A stretch of DNA of 64,000 nucleotides from Rostratula benghalensis (lineage: Eukaryota; Chordata; Aves; Charadriiformes; Rostratulidae). Each line of letters begins with the position of its first letter. Position 1 is the stretch's first letter. A program made the position numbers and the translations under genes. The notes beneath the pieces were generated by a model. The model was not told the DNA's origin. It was given only the letters and a program-made list of their open reading frames with translations, and ran no database searches. Positions 51,101-63,100 of this stretch are shown in pieces. Where the stretch lies: contig VXAI01000199.1 of assembly GCA_013399305.1 (NCBI GenBank), positions 289,536 to 353,535 on the forward strand, read 5' to 3'.

Positions 51101-54100
51101 TCTTTCTGACTGTATATTCTTGGTTCAAGAGTGGTGGATCTGAGCAAATTAACTGTTGTGAACACTTGATACTAAGAACTATGAGTCTGCATTTTTCTCA
51201 TCTTAGTTTACTCCACTACCCCTTGAAAAAAAGACATGATCAGCTACAATAGGGAAAGCAATGTAAATTTTCTTCACTTTTCCCAGTAAATTTGCCACTC
51301 CATCAAATTATTTATTTGGGTTTCATTTTGGATAAGTATGATACACATCATGACATAAACCCTAAAGTAACTTTTAAAATGACATTCAGGACAACTGTCT
51401 TGACAAACAAAGCTTTTTTTTTTTTTCCTTTTTTTTTTTTCCATTATATTAGCATATTTTGCTCAAACATGAAGCAAACTTATAGACAAACCCGACTTTT
51501 CATGTGCTTCATGGATCATAACAGCAAGGCCGTTTCATTTCCCATCCATACTTAATGATCATATATAGTAAAATAAATTACAACACATTTTTTCTGGTTT
51601 AACTTGTCACCTCTTAAAAACAATATACATTTAATACTTGAAGTAAGAAAAGAACAAAACAAATATAACTTTTTTTTGCACACACTAACATATACATATG
51701 AACTACATGTGCTTGCAAATAGATTTCAGTAAGTGTGATGATAATTTAATATATATGCACTATGGTATGGTATTCCCTCCCCAAAACAATAAGAGACTTG
51801 CTATCATATGTACTTGCTCAGAAGCCAACTTTCTGTTATATGGCTGTAAGCTCACCAGATCAGGGTTGTCATTTACTTTCTACTTATATAGTGCTCAGTG
51901 TAATGCAGCCAAAGTGTCATTTTCTTTTAGGTATCAAAATGACATAAGTGAATTTTTAAGAAGCAGTAATATTTTGTTTTCTGAAAGATCAAAATTAAAA
52001 ATGTATACAAGTTGAAAACCATCTTCACATCTGCCTTGAAATTTCAAGCCTTAGTTTGTGGCTTATGTGAGAGGGGATAATGTGGTTGACTTCCAAATAC
52101 CACTCTCAGAAATAGGCAGACATAGGCAAATTTTTGTTTTCTTTTGCCTTTTGTTCTTTTCGTCCCGGAATCTACATTTTCCACTGAGCTCCAGCTCAGT
52201 TAGCAGTAGTAAATATTAAAGCAATCCAGAATAGAAGGTATGCTGTAAAGTGAGTAATAATTAAAAAATAATCTCTGCTTATTTTTCAATATAGCCCCCT
52301 TAGTAGAAAGCAAAACATCTAGATTCCTTTATCAAATTTCTAGTGTAACCAAGTAGTAACTGAACAGTGTCAATAAGATTTATCCTGATTTATATATTGC
52401 GTGACTAGAGTAGAAAATCAATTTTCAGTCTCTTGCTTCAACATTTCTTCTTCAAGACAATCTTGGTACCAGTTTGAATAAATACAAATGATCAAATTAT
52501 GAGGTGAAATTCTGCTCTTTAGTACTCTTCTATGAGCTATTTGAATATGAAGGATAAAATATCTTTAAGTTGAAATAACGTAGAACATTCTCTTGACTGT
52601 GCCAGCTCTTTCTTTATTCTGCTGAGGCTATAAATACAGGGTTGTTTTTTTTCCAGCTGGCTTTATATCCAACCACCTGCCTTCTAGTAAAAAAAAGAAA
52701 AAAAAAAGAAGACTCAGACTTATTCACTTTTTATCGCTTTTGGCATCTAGCTGTCTCAGTAGCAAGAACCTCACAGAAGTTGTTTTATTTCAATTGCAGG
52801 AGGAGGCTCACTCATGCTTCTTTTTTTTTTTTTTTTCTCCTTTCTTTTTGACTTGAAGAGGGTTTAAGATCCTCCTTTGAGATCCAGATTCCAAAAGCCA
52901 TGTGAACACGCAGTGAAATTAAATCAAATCCAGAGATCTTTATTTGGCATCACAGTCATTTGAAACTTAGAAGGGAAGAAGCCAGAGCTAGGAGATGGAC
53001 AAAGGGAGCATGTGTCACTGAATCAACCAGCTGTTATTCTTCTAAGCTGCCAAGGGAAACTGAGTTTGTAATTCTTATTACAGGTGATAGGAATGGGGCA
53101 TCCAAATTACTTAGCTAACTTGAAAAATCTCATTCATTGTTTCAGTGATTCTCCAGCAATCAGGCCCTTTGCCTTTTCCAAAGATGTTCTTTTAAACTCT
53201 GCAGCCACAATTAACTTTTAAATTACTGGATGACAGGTTTGTAGCTTTTCTTTCCTTGTTCTTCTTAGTAAAAAGAGTAATCACCTAAGATACTGAAATG
53301 AGGTCAGAAAGCATGTATCTGGTGTTTTCCTACACGTTGTCTTATGGCTGTTGCTGCAGCAGACTGCAGTTTGTAAGATAATGCCACTGCACTGGTTCTT
53401 TTATCTGAAAAGACCAGAGTTACAGTTCAGGGAGGAGGGAAAGTTGATTATGTGCTCCTTTCCTCACTACTCCTTATCAAGTAACATTGTGAGTGGAGAG
53501 GATGGGAATGGACAGAATAGTCATCATGCTAGCCCCAGGTAGACTAGGATCATTCAGGAGTCAAAGTTAATTAGCAAACCGGACAGAATAGGCTTTCTCT
53601 TCCTCACCTCTTTTTGGATATTTCATTCCTGGGAGAGAAGTGGAACAGACTGTAACTTATTTACACAAATGTTGCCCTTTCTGAAGAAAAATGATTGTAT
53701 GTTCCATTATTGGCTAATGGACCTTTTATTTTTTTTTCACAGGATGCAGTAGCAGATGAGGCAAAATAACTATATGACTGCAGTTTTTTGCCTGTCTTTG
53801 CTAGAAGCTGCTGTTATCCTTGGGCAGTCAGAATGTGCTTGCTGTATTGGATTTTTAGCCAATCTTTTGTCTTTTTATGTGTTAAATATGTAATCCTGAC
53901 ATTCATTCATTCTGAAAGTTTTTTTGGGAAAAGTCCAATATCTAACCTAGTTATCTAGACATGGCATTGGAAAAGTCTATTTTCTACATATCTTTGATGT
54001 GATTCAGTTGCAACATGGCCTGCATTCCAAAGTTCTTCTGCAACAGCTTTTTATTCTGTCACAAAGTTCAGATAAGACTTTTCATTAAATGCTAAGGCTG

Positions 54101-56075
54101 ATTTTTACTGCCTCATATGCCTCACCTAAAATTTTTCATGTTGAAGGTATAAAGAAGATTGTTTGCTTTATTTTCTCTATGGTGGGATAATTGTTACCAT
54201 CATAGTTGATGCAATACCATGATATAAGAAATAAGAGAAAAAAAGATGGCTACCATTCACATAAATAAAGGAAACCTCGAATGACAGTGTGACAAGGTTG
54301 TCAACCTAACTAAAAAAAAAGTTTAGTTAAAAAAAGTACCTAGTGGCATTAGCTTGTATCAACAGGGGCATAGCGTCTCCTGGCTGTTTTCAATTGTATC
54401 TGGAGCCATTGACCCTGTTGGCAGTGAGACAATTTGTGAATGATGAGGGAGATGGGAACAGAGGCTAAAAGCAGCATCCCAGTCTGATTTTAACCAAGCT
54501 AACATTGTGGACAAAGCTTTTCTGAAAATAATGGTGCCAAGTTAATAAGAAAGAAAGAAAGAAGAGGGGGTGGGGGCGGTGGGTAGAAAAAGACAACCAG
54601 CTCAAAACCTAATAATCAGGTTGAGATGGGGAACTGCTTAGTCTTTATCTGTCCTGATATCATTGCAAATACTTTTCTTAATATATTGCTGCAGTGTTTT
54701 CTTTAACTCAGTAGTGGGAAGTCTGAGCACTTCTACATCCATCCATTATGGAAGAGGAGTGCTAGTTTGTGGAGGCGGACTTCGAAATGCATTTGTAGGA
54801 ACCTCAGCACTGCTTTTATGGGAAATGTTAAGGATACCGTGGTACCTGCTTTCTCGAGTCGCTCCACTGGTTTTGACTTTTTCTATTTTTCATTTCTACT
54901 TTCCTGCAGAACTATTGCTACTCCTCAGGGTTTTGTTGCACTGACTGCCAGGTAAATTCAGGCTGGGCCTTGTGCCAGTATTGGAGGGCAGCCAGTATAC
55001 AGGTCAGAGGTAGGGGAAAAAACCTCAATTCCCTCTTTCAGGAGCAGGTATGCATGGTCCACCTGTTTCTGAATATACAATAGCGGAGCCATTTGGGCCA
55101 GATGCCTCCTCACAGCCCTGTTCTTTTTCTCCCCTGCAGTAAGATAAAGTATGATGTCTCCTTGATCTCTAGCAGAGAAGGAGGAATGAATCCTTCAAGA
55201 GGCAAGGTAGGCCTTAAACCACTCTGTTCTTAAAAGAATTGCCAAACAAAGGTGCTAATCTAGTTCTAACCTGGACACCGTATTCTTTATCTACCCAAAA
55301 TAGCCACCGTGAGCTTGTGTCCCACGAATACAGATAAAGAAGATTATGTGGAGCAAGATAAAAGCTTGTCTCTGAGTCTTGCTGTCCTCACTTGTGTTAA
55401 GAGATGTCATATGCCTTGCTAAATTTATGGCGAAATAAGTAGGCTGCAAAAAGTAGAACATTGCTAGACAGGGAGCAAACACTGATTCTTAAGAACTGAA
55501 TACTGACTGAACTCAAGGCCATACACACAACGCTGACAGCTCTGCAAGGTGGTTTTTAGCAAGAGCAAGCAATGACTTTCGTCACCAGCACACATTTCAC
55601 ATAGGTTACTAAGCACATTACTGCTCAGAAATCCTTGCAATGCACTAACAATGCAATCATTTTTCAGAGTCATTCTAATGTAATAGGGGAATTCAGCAGT
55701 CCATAATTAATCCTAAAAGCACATTTTTCCTAGGTTTTTTTTTTTAAGATTTTTTTAATTGTGTCATTTAATATGAAGCAATAATATGCAACTGTCTAGA
55801 ATTTAGGAGAATTTTTGCTTCTAACATTGATTTTAACATTTAACACGAAATGACTGCAGGGGTAATAGATTACTAGTTGAAAAAATGACAATTACAAGGG
55901 AAAGGCACATGCAAATGTCTTCAGTGGACAGTTCAGAAACACTTTGTTTTATCCCCATTTGTTTCTTTAACTGCCCACATTAAGGTACAGTAGAGTTTTG
56001 GACTTCAGTGCGGTGGTTATTATATCAGTAAAAATAATTTCCGTGGTGATAGAATTTAGTCAGGGGTTATTCTAT

Positions 56076-58263
56076 TTTATTAACATTCTACAAACTGTCA
56101 CAGAATGGAGAGGATTAGTCTTAAGCATCTTCATAATTATCCAAGTATCGTGTTCAGAGCATAAAAAAAAAAAGGAAGCAAAAAACCCCAGCTCTAGATT
56201 TAAAATCAAATGAAGTGAAGAAAATTCTAACAATCTTTGCATCCTCTTCAGTTTGGCAACATAAAATGGAGCAGCAATGCAACCAAAGATCAACCACTAA
56301 GGAAAAAGATCCCCAAAACTGCCTAGCCTTGGGTCCTACAATTATGTTAGGGGTACACCTGGGGAGCACATCTGGATTTTACACTTTTTTGGTACATTTC
56401 CCTTGATAGGAGTGGGAGATTTTTATGCTGCTTAGAAAATCTCTGCTGAAGAATGTGGATACTAATTTTAGAAGCATCTGCATTTCATTTATAGGTCAGC
56501 CTGACTTTGGTTTCAAAGTGCTGAAGTCTAATTTTAAGATTGGACACAAAATGTTTTGTCTTATAATATTTTCATATTCATTTTTGCTAAATAAGCACAT
56601 ATTCATTATTATCCTTACTTTAGGTTAGGCCAATAATTTATAAATTGTGTTTGTTATTAACCACTTAGCAACGAACTTATGGCTCATAATTGCTGGAAAA
56701 TTGAGAGATGGCTGAACGACTCTGCATCTTCCCACTGTGAGAATTTCAAAATAAGAAAAATGGTATCAACAATAAAGAATAAAGTTTTAGTTCTGAGCCT
56801 TTTGAGGATTTGTTTAGAGGTATGAAACAAAAAAAAATTATTTGTACTGAACTAACATTCCACTTCTGTCTTCTCTCCATTAAAAAACTCCCTAAAACCT
56901 GGAAAAACATGCCCTTTTTGCTCTAAGATACTGCCCCTGAAAGAAACATAACCACATAGTTATTAAAATGGCATCAAGAATAGCTAAGTAATCTTGGAAA
57001 TTAGCTTTGCGTTTATGTGTTATCTACAAATATACAAGATGAGAATGACAGTGGCTAGAGGTTCATTATATCTGGCAGTATGTTAGCCTTCTTGAGGCTA
57101 CCATTTTTTAAACATTATTCTAGTATTATAATCCCCATACTACGCATGGGCAACCATAGTTTAGTTGGCATTGGAGAAGAGTTCATTCCTAGTAACAGAG
57201 GGGTTTTTTTTGTTTCAATTAACTTGTATAAGTAACAAGATGACCATATTTCCCAAGGAGTATGCAGAATGCAATATGTTGTTTCTTTTTGCTCAGCACA
57301 CATGAACATTTTAACAGGAGCTTTGAAATGAAAATCAGGGCTAGCAAAAACAGCATGCTCCCTTCAAGGTAGAACTCAACTCCTCTATGCCAGCAATATC
57401 TAGTAGGTTGCCTTCCCTGGGTGGGATCCAGGGCTATGTTACAGTAAACTGGTCCAGTGTGATATCACAGATATAAAAAATATTCCATTCTGTATCAAAA
57501 CTAGGCACATGCCTTATATTTATATGAAGAGAAGATCAACAGAGCTGAGCTTTTTTGCTCTCAACTATTCATCTCTGGCCTTCTACATGAGGAGAAAAAT
57601 ATCTGATGTAATTTCTAATTGGTAACTACAAGAGTCTAATTTGGGTTAGATGGTAGTTAAAAGGAGGGTGACATCACACTTGGGTCAGTATTGGTGGATA
57701 TCTAAAAGCACAACCTCTCATTTGTATTGCTTTAAAATGTACACAGTATAGATGTAGATTTAAAAAAAAAAAAAAAAAACCTACCAATTTTTTGTGTTGT
57801 TGAACCAACTAGAAGGGATGATGCAAGGTTTTACCATATGAGATCTATAGATACAAATTTCACTGTAGAGTATGTTTTAGACAAATGTGTCTTTTGCTTT
57901 AAGTATGTAAATCCTACACTGTAGGCTTTTTTTTTTGTTTTTTTCTTTTTCTTTTTGTAGTGGTAGAAAATGTTGAACAATTGTCCATGAGCATGAGCCA
58001 GCGGTTCATTGCTGATATCCCCAGAATGCCAATATTTGCAATGCAAACAGTTAGTACAATTTACCAGTTCTATGAAAGGCCCTGACATATCTGCCTCAAG
58101 GTCTGGAGGCTCTGCTGTATAACCACAAATAGTCTTTCCATTTTCATGTAACCTTTTGATACAGTGACAGCCGCATTAAGCTGTTTCTGCCTAGCAATTC
58201 CACATGCCAGGCTGGTTTAATTGGTTTTAATGCCACAGAAAAAGCACTGCTAGCAGAATACCA
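56076..58263 (-). other. LINGO2: probable LINGO2 3' UTR (far end uncertain)
   Basis: This lies directly downstream of the TGA at 58266-58264 on the minus strand. Two ATTAAA hexamers (58221-58216 and 58231-58226) fall within 50 nt of the stop, which is unusually close. The first canonical AATAAA I could find reading downstream is at 56081-56076, giving a UTR of about 2.2 kb. The stretch holds an A18 run (57762-57779) and a T-rich tract (57928-57957), and no other reading frame of note. The cleavage site cannot be fixed from sequence alone; the UTR could end earlier at a variant signal or later. Confidence 0.45.
57762..57779 (+). repeat. poly-A run (18 bp) within the probable LINGO2 3' UTR
   Basis: Eighteen A residues on the plus strand, which would be U18 in the LINGO2 transcript. 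A T-rich tract at 57928-57957 lies nearby and would be A-rich in the transcript, so the two could pair if both are transcribed. Confidence 0.9.
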
Positions 58264-60084
58264 TCAAATCATTTTCATATTGAACCTTCTTGGTCCAGCA
58301 ACCTCCCCTTCAACCACAGCACCATTGTTTTTGCGAGGGACATATTCAAGGTCAATGCTGGTTTTGTGTTTGCCTTTCCCTCGGCTCCACACAAAAAGAA
58401 GGAGGAAACAAAATAAAACCACTCCAAGGAATGTGAAACAGCCCATAGCTGTGGACACCAATATTGTCTTAAGGTCCAGAGAGAAGGTGTTCGCGTTAGT
58501 TCCATTGGAACTTGTGTCGTTGGAGTCTGTCATATACATAGGGGTCCTGTTGGCATAAAGGAAACGGTCTGAAGTAAACCCCTTTACCGTAAGGGAGGCC
58601 GAGTAAGTGTCATTCCCAGCTGCGTTACTTGCAATACAAACATAAATCCCAGTGTCCTGGTCTTGAGCAAATCGGACCTCCAGGGTGCCATCTCCCAGTA
58701 CAGTGGCCCTTCCATTTGATTTAGTTGTGATCAGCCTCCGACGTGGGGTAACCCAGGATATGGTAGGCTGCGGATCACCGTCAGCGTTGCACATCAACTG
58801 CACTGTCTGCCCTTCCTCCACTACCAGGTATTGCAGCTTCTTGTCTTGAATCTTGGGCTTCTTACAGGTGAAGTAAAAGGAAAGAGCTGTACTGTGAAAG
58901 TCTTTGAATGACCTCTCTTTGACACTGTCTGGGCCAGCACACATCGGTGGCTGTCCTCCAAACTGCAAAGTGGGCTGCCTCTGTAAAATCCAAAGGAGAC
59001 GGCAGTCACAGGCCAGAGGGTTGTTGTTAATGCAGAGGACCTCAAGGCTTTTGGGGGAATGGAATACATTCTCTTCTAGTGTTTCTAGCAGGTTTTGGGA
59101 CACATTAAGCACGCGTAAGAATCGGAGCCCTTGGAAAGCGTGTGGTTCAATGCTACGCAGCTGGGCCCCCACCATGTGGAGTTCCTGCAGGCGCACTAAA
59201 TCTGAAAGCATGCCTGCTTCAATGGTGCTGATGGGGTTGTAAGAGAGGTTTAAATGTGTCAGGTAAACCAGGTGTTTAAAAGCAGAGTAAGGTACTGCAG
59301 ACAGGTTGGTGTTGGTGATGGAGAGAGAAGTAAGATTGAGACCATACAGACTATTGGCAGGCAGCATGTCAAGGAGGGGCCAGGCATCTATCTCTAGGTC
59401 TTTCAGGCGAAACAGTCTTTTAAAGGCATATGCAGGCAAAGCATTAATGTTGAGCTGTTTCAGATGGAGACTGATGAGGTTGTGGAGGTGAGAAAGAGCT
59501 TCTGTTGGTACAGCTGTAAGGTTGCATCTCTCCAGGGTGAGCTGCTCCAGGCTAAGCAGTCCGCTAAAGGCCCTGTGTGATATATAAACCAAATCATTGT
59601 CCCCAACCTCCAGGGACTTCAGGTTATGCAAATCTTGGAACATGTAGTCCAGTAAAATGACAATCTTGTTTTCACTTATATCAAGCTTTGTTAAGTTTGA
59701 CAACCCAGTGAATACCCCAAGGGGAACCAGCTTCAGACGGTTTCCTTTCAGCCTCAGGGAACGCAAGTTGAAGAGATTGTTAAAAGCTCCAGGCTCCACA
59801 TTGGCGACTATATTGTCACTGAGGTCGATCTCCTCCAGCAAAGGGTATGATGTGAACTCCTCAGGGTTGACACTCTTCAGGCGGTTCTTGCTGAGGTCCA
59901 AGATTTTGGTCTCAATGGGAATGCCCTCTGGGATGGACATCAGACGCCTTCGGTGACAGCTGACAGACTTGTTCTGTGCCGAGCACTCACAGCGGGCTGG
60001 GCAGCCTATGGTGGGGCCCATGAAGACTAGCAACACAGCCAGACCCAGGAATGGCTGCCAACATGATACAGCTGTGTGACGCAT
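58264..60084 (-). CDS. LINGO2: LINGO2, leucine-rich repeat and Ig domain-containing transmembrane protein 2, complete in one exon
   Basis: LINGO2 is a neuronal type I membrane glycoprotein of the LINGO family; LINGO1 is the Nogo-receptor co-receptor, while LINGO2's own ligands are less settled. Read from the ATG at 60084, the 606-residue protein equals the human length as I remember it and is near-identical through most LRRs and the tail. Visible parts: signal peptide 1-27; LRR N-cap with Cys 28, 32, 34 and 43; about a dozen LRRs (58-353); LRR C-cap with Cys 359, 361, 382 and 407; I-set Ig domain (408-500) with Cys 432/483 and Trp 444; transmembrane helix about 541-566; short basic cytoplasmic tail with EYVPRKNN (Tyr 581). 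N-glycosylation sequons occur at 38, 188, 250, 260, 279, 327, 491, 512, 522 and 527. The start is chosen because it begins the signal peptide and lies just inside a splice acceptor; the open frame runs 89 codons further upstream, but into intron. No frameshift or lost core residue is seen. LINGO1, 3 and 4 are excluded by sequence. Confidence 0.97.
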   Translation of the reverse strand: MRHTAVSCWQPFLGLAVLLVFMGPTIGCPARCECSAQNKSVSCHRRRLMSIPEGIPIETKILDLSKNRLKSVNPEEFTSYPLLEEIDLSDNIVANVEPGAFNNLFNLRSLRLKGNRLKLVPLGVFTGLSNLTKLDISENKIVILLDYMFQDLHNLKSLEVGDNDLVYISHRAFSGLLSLEQLTLERCNLTAVPTEALSHLHNLISLHLKQLNINALPAYAFKRLFRLKDLEIDAWPLLDMLPANSLYGLNLTSLSITNTNLSAVPYSAFKHLVYLTHLNLSYNPISTIEAGMLSDLVRLQELHMVGAQLRSIEPHAFQGLRFLRVLNVSQNLLETLEENVFHSPKSLEVLCINNNPLACDCRLLWILQRQPTLQFGGQPPMCAGPDSVKERSFKDFHSTALSFYFTCKKPKIQDKKLQYLVVEEGQTVQLMCNADGDPQPTISWVTPRRRLITTKSNGRATVLGDGTLEVRFAQDQDTGIYVCIASNAAGNDTYSASLTVKGFTSDRFLYANRTPMYMTDSNDTSSNGTNANTFSLDLKTILVSTAMGCFTFLGVVLFCFLLLFVWSRGKGKHKTSIDLEYVPRKNNGAVVEGEVAGPRRFNMKMI

Positions 60085-60157
60085 GACTCCACTGATCTGG
60101 TCTAACACTCCGTCACGGGCCTGTGAGGATGAGGATGGAGAAGGAGAGAAGTTAATG
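60085..60157 (-). promoter_or_regulatory. LINGO2: 3' splice site and 36-nt 5' UTR of the LINGO2 coding exon
   Basis: Reading the minus strand, a branch-point-like CATTAAC (60157-60151, branch A at 60152) is followed by a pyrimidine tract (CTTCTCCATCCTCATCC) and a CAG ending at 60121. The exon would begin at 60120 and carry 36 nt of 5' UTR before the ATG. The branch A to AG spacing of about 31 nt is typical. LINGO genes usually hold their whole coding sequence in the last exon behind non-coding 5' exons, which fits. The promoter and first exons lie beyond the right edge of the window. Confidence 0.85.
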
Positions 60158-63100
60158 TGCAGCAAAAAAGAGATCTCTGCCAATTTTACAATACCATTGA
60201 AAAGCAGACACATAAGTTTTCCTTTGCAACAGTACAATAAAATCCATTGTGAATTACAAAAGCAACAAAAAACCAGTTTTTCCTTCGTTATCATTGGGCT
60301 TGTTGAAGGATCTCTATCCAGTGTTTTCCCTCCAGACTTCAGAGGAGACAAAGCAACTTTTCCTACTACAAACAGTAAAGAAGGTTAGCTTTTATTCTTT
60401 TCACACTCTCAGCATGTCTCCTCAAGACACTGCTATAACTAAAACAGAGAAACACTATACGCTCTGCACATAGGGCTAATCATGTTTTTGGTAAGTTTAC
60501 AGCATTGGGCCTCTGTGAGGTAATATGAAACTAGGCTTTTGTCTTTCCTGTTCACACTAGTCTTTTAAAGCAAACCTTAACGATGCATTACGTTCAAGAA
60601 AAGGAGCTCCTTGACAATGAAAAAATTCCTTTTAACATTTATTGCACACATTACAGCTATAAATAGATGGAGCTTGTTCACCCATACACATACACAATGG
60701 ATCAGAGAGAAAGGACGAACTGGTGCATCTCTAATTAGAGATTATATTAAGGATAAATTGAGTCTTTGCTTTTACTGCACAGAGAGATTTTATATGATTT
60801 TGGAACCAAGGACCTGAGAAGGACTTACAGACCACATCTTTGTACTTCCAAGACATGTAAACTAGCTCTGATGGAGAATAAGATAAGATAAGATAAGATA
60901 AGATAAGATAAGATAAGATAAGATAAGATAAGATAAGATAAGATAAGATAAGATATAAGCAAGCTGTGTTTAAGCAGCACAGCATCCAAAGAAGCACAAC
61001 GAATTCTGTGGAAATCATAGTAAGAGATTTATTCATTCTTGCCTTCAGGTTAAAACTGACGATAGTGGAAGACAAGATAACCTCTATTAAATTAACTACC
61101 TTTCTCCAAAGGCTGTACTTTATAGATTTAGTTATGAAAGGCAAGAGACTTTTCAAGGGTATCTACTAAACAAAGACACTGAACAACTTATTTCAAAAGA
61201 AGAAGAACTGAAAAAATAAATGTAAGTGTTCATCAAAGGAAGATGTGTATGAGAGACTTGCAGAGTAACATACACTGAAAGCAAACACTATGGAAGGGCT
61301 TTAATCCCTTCTGGTACAGACAACTTAATGATGAGAAGTGGTAGTACTGTGAGTCAGGCTTGATAACATTAATAAATCTGAAAAGGTACCCCAAACCTTG
61401 TGAGGCCTTATCTGGATTGGTTAATTTAGTCTTCATATTAGTTGTACTTGTAAAATTAGTTACATAGGTCCCACCTTTGACTTTCTCTCAGGTCTAGACA
61501 GATGACAATTGTCCAGCTGGTACTACCCATAATGTCAAAATTACCCAATGAGCAGGCACTCACTGCCTGATCTGTGTCTTTGGGCTTTGAGCATCATGTG
61601 GCTAGCACTTAAGAAGTTTTCAATTTAAATTTGAGTCAAGTTTTGTTCATCTTTGCACAGTCATGTGGATTGTATCATAGAAGAAATCCCATACACAGAA
61701 AGGATTCATAGATGTAACAAAATACAATATAAGTAAATTTAAGAGCACATCAGACAGTTGTTTTTGTAAATAAGCAGTTTGAGACACATAAAACCAGTAC
61801 TGAGTAAATCCCAGATTGATGAAGAAGAAACTCCCACCAGTAACCGCTGAAACAACATTGTACTCCCCTGGCAAACAGCTTGGGAAGCAGTACCTCCCCA
61901 GATGATCCTGTTGGAGAGAGAGGAGGGTTACACTCAGACTGTGGATGGTCAGAAAGGTGGGGATTCAACATGCAAGAAAAAGAGTGGGTACTTGGATCTA
62001 CTGATCTTATTGTATCATTAACAATCCTCAACAGAAACTATGTGGTTGGTCTGGATTGTAGGTTTCAGCTTTATTGTAACTGGACTAAGTAATAAGCTGC
62101 TCTATGCTTTGAGTATTAAAAAAAAAATGAATTGGGTGAATGAGAAGTTCTCTTGGAGGTGGATATAAATTGTGCTTTTTGACCATAAATGAATGTTACA
62201 CATATTAGTCTTCTCATAACTCTATGGCAGAATCTCTTGACTGATGTGGCTTCTTTTTTCCACCCTGACACTTTTATGCAGAGACTAATAATATCAGGCA
62301 AATTACATGCTGGTTTTGCAATGTAGTCTGGGGACCTGGATGAAGACTATTCTTTATTACACTACCTATGAAAGCACATTTCAAATTTGTCCTACAAGAA
62401 CATCCTGCTGAGATTCATTTAGATTCCCCCTTAACTTGTAGTCTTGCAAATAAGTGTTGCTCGTTATGTCCAGCTGTGACAAAGGTTTTCAGCGACAAAC
62501 TTCACTTCATTAGGCACTAAGTTAAAACTGGAAATGTATAGTGGTCTGTGAGTTAGGTGTTTGCAATGAATTCAGATCAAAGGGTCTTCTGGGTGCTCTG
62601 ATCATTACTTTTAGAGCTCAATCTGTGAGGTTAGTGCTTTCATAGTGATACTTCTAGCATGCAGGGAATTGATCTCTACCTTATTCACCTAATGTATGAA
62701 ACACAAAGTAAACAGGTTCAGTGGAACAGAGGCACCCCTGGAGTATTCATTTTAGATAGCAAAAATATGAAAGGCTTTTTGCAGCTATCCAAGCCACCTG
62801 GTAACTAAAACTTCTTAGGAGTATAAAGTAGAAGATGGACAGTATAAAAGATGATAAAAGGATTTTTTGATTGTGCCTGGAATAAAGAAAAGTACTGTTA
62901 ATAAAGAACTTCAAACAGTAACAGTTGCCTTCTGCAGGATCATGTGAACACAGATGAAGGCGGATATGCATTTATCCATAGGAGCACATGCATGTAAATT
63001 AGTGCACTTGTGGGCAAACAAGATTCAGAACTGAGATGTAAACTGTAGTAAATTGCACATCAAAAAAGAAAAAAAAATATTAAATCATAAGTCAGAAACA

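Larger units (their letters stand above)
46476..56075. other. non-coding AT-rich DNA beyond LINGO2, no gene seen
   Basis: Chance-length reading frames only. Contains the GTA microsatellite, the C21 run, T-runs at 51415-51426, 51429-51440 and 52821-52836, and a short (AAGA)n patch at about 54547-54564 followed by a G-rich run. No transposon was recognised. It is presumed to be intergenic DNA 3' of LINGO2. Confidence 0.65.

Noticed and set aside
58216..58231. Two ATTAAA hexamers as the LINGO2 polyadenylation signal
   Set aside because: They lie within 50 nt of the stop codon, which would leave almost no 3' UTR; a use in minor transcripts is not excluded.
58280..59956. Plus-strand and alternate-frame open frames across the LINGO2 exon
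   Set aside because: They are shadows of the strongly conserved LINGO2 frame and resemble no protein.
60731..61156. 141-codon minus-strand frame with repeated YLILS units
   Set aside because: The repeats are just the translated AGATA microsatellite (75 bp, free of stops); the flanks have no family resemblance.
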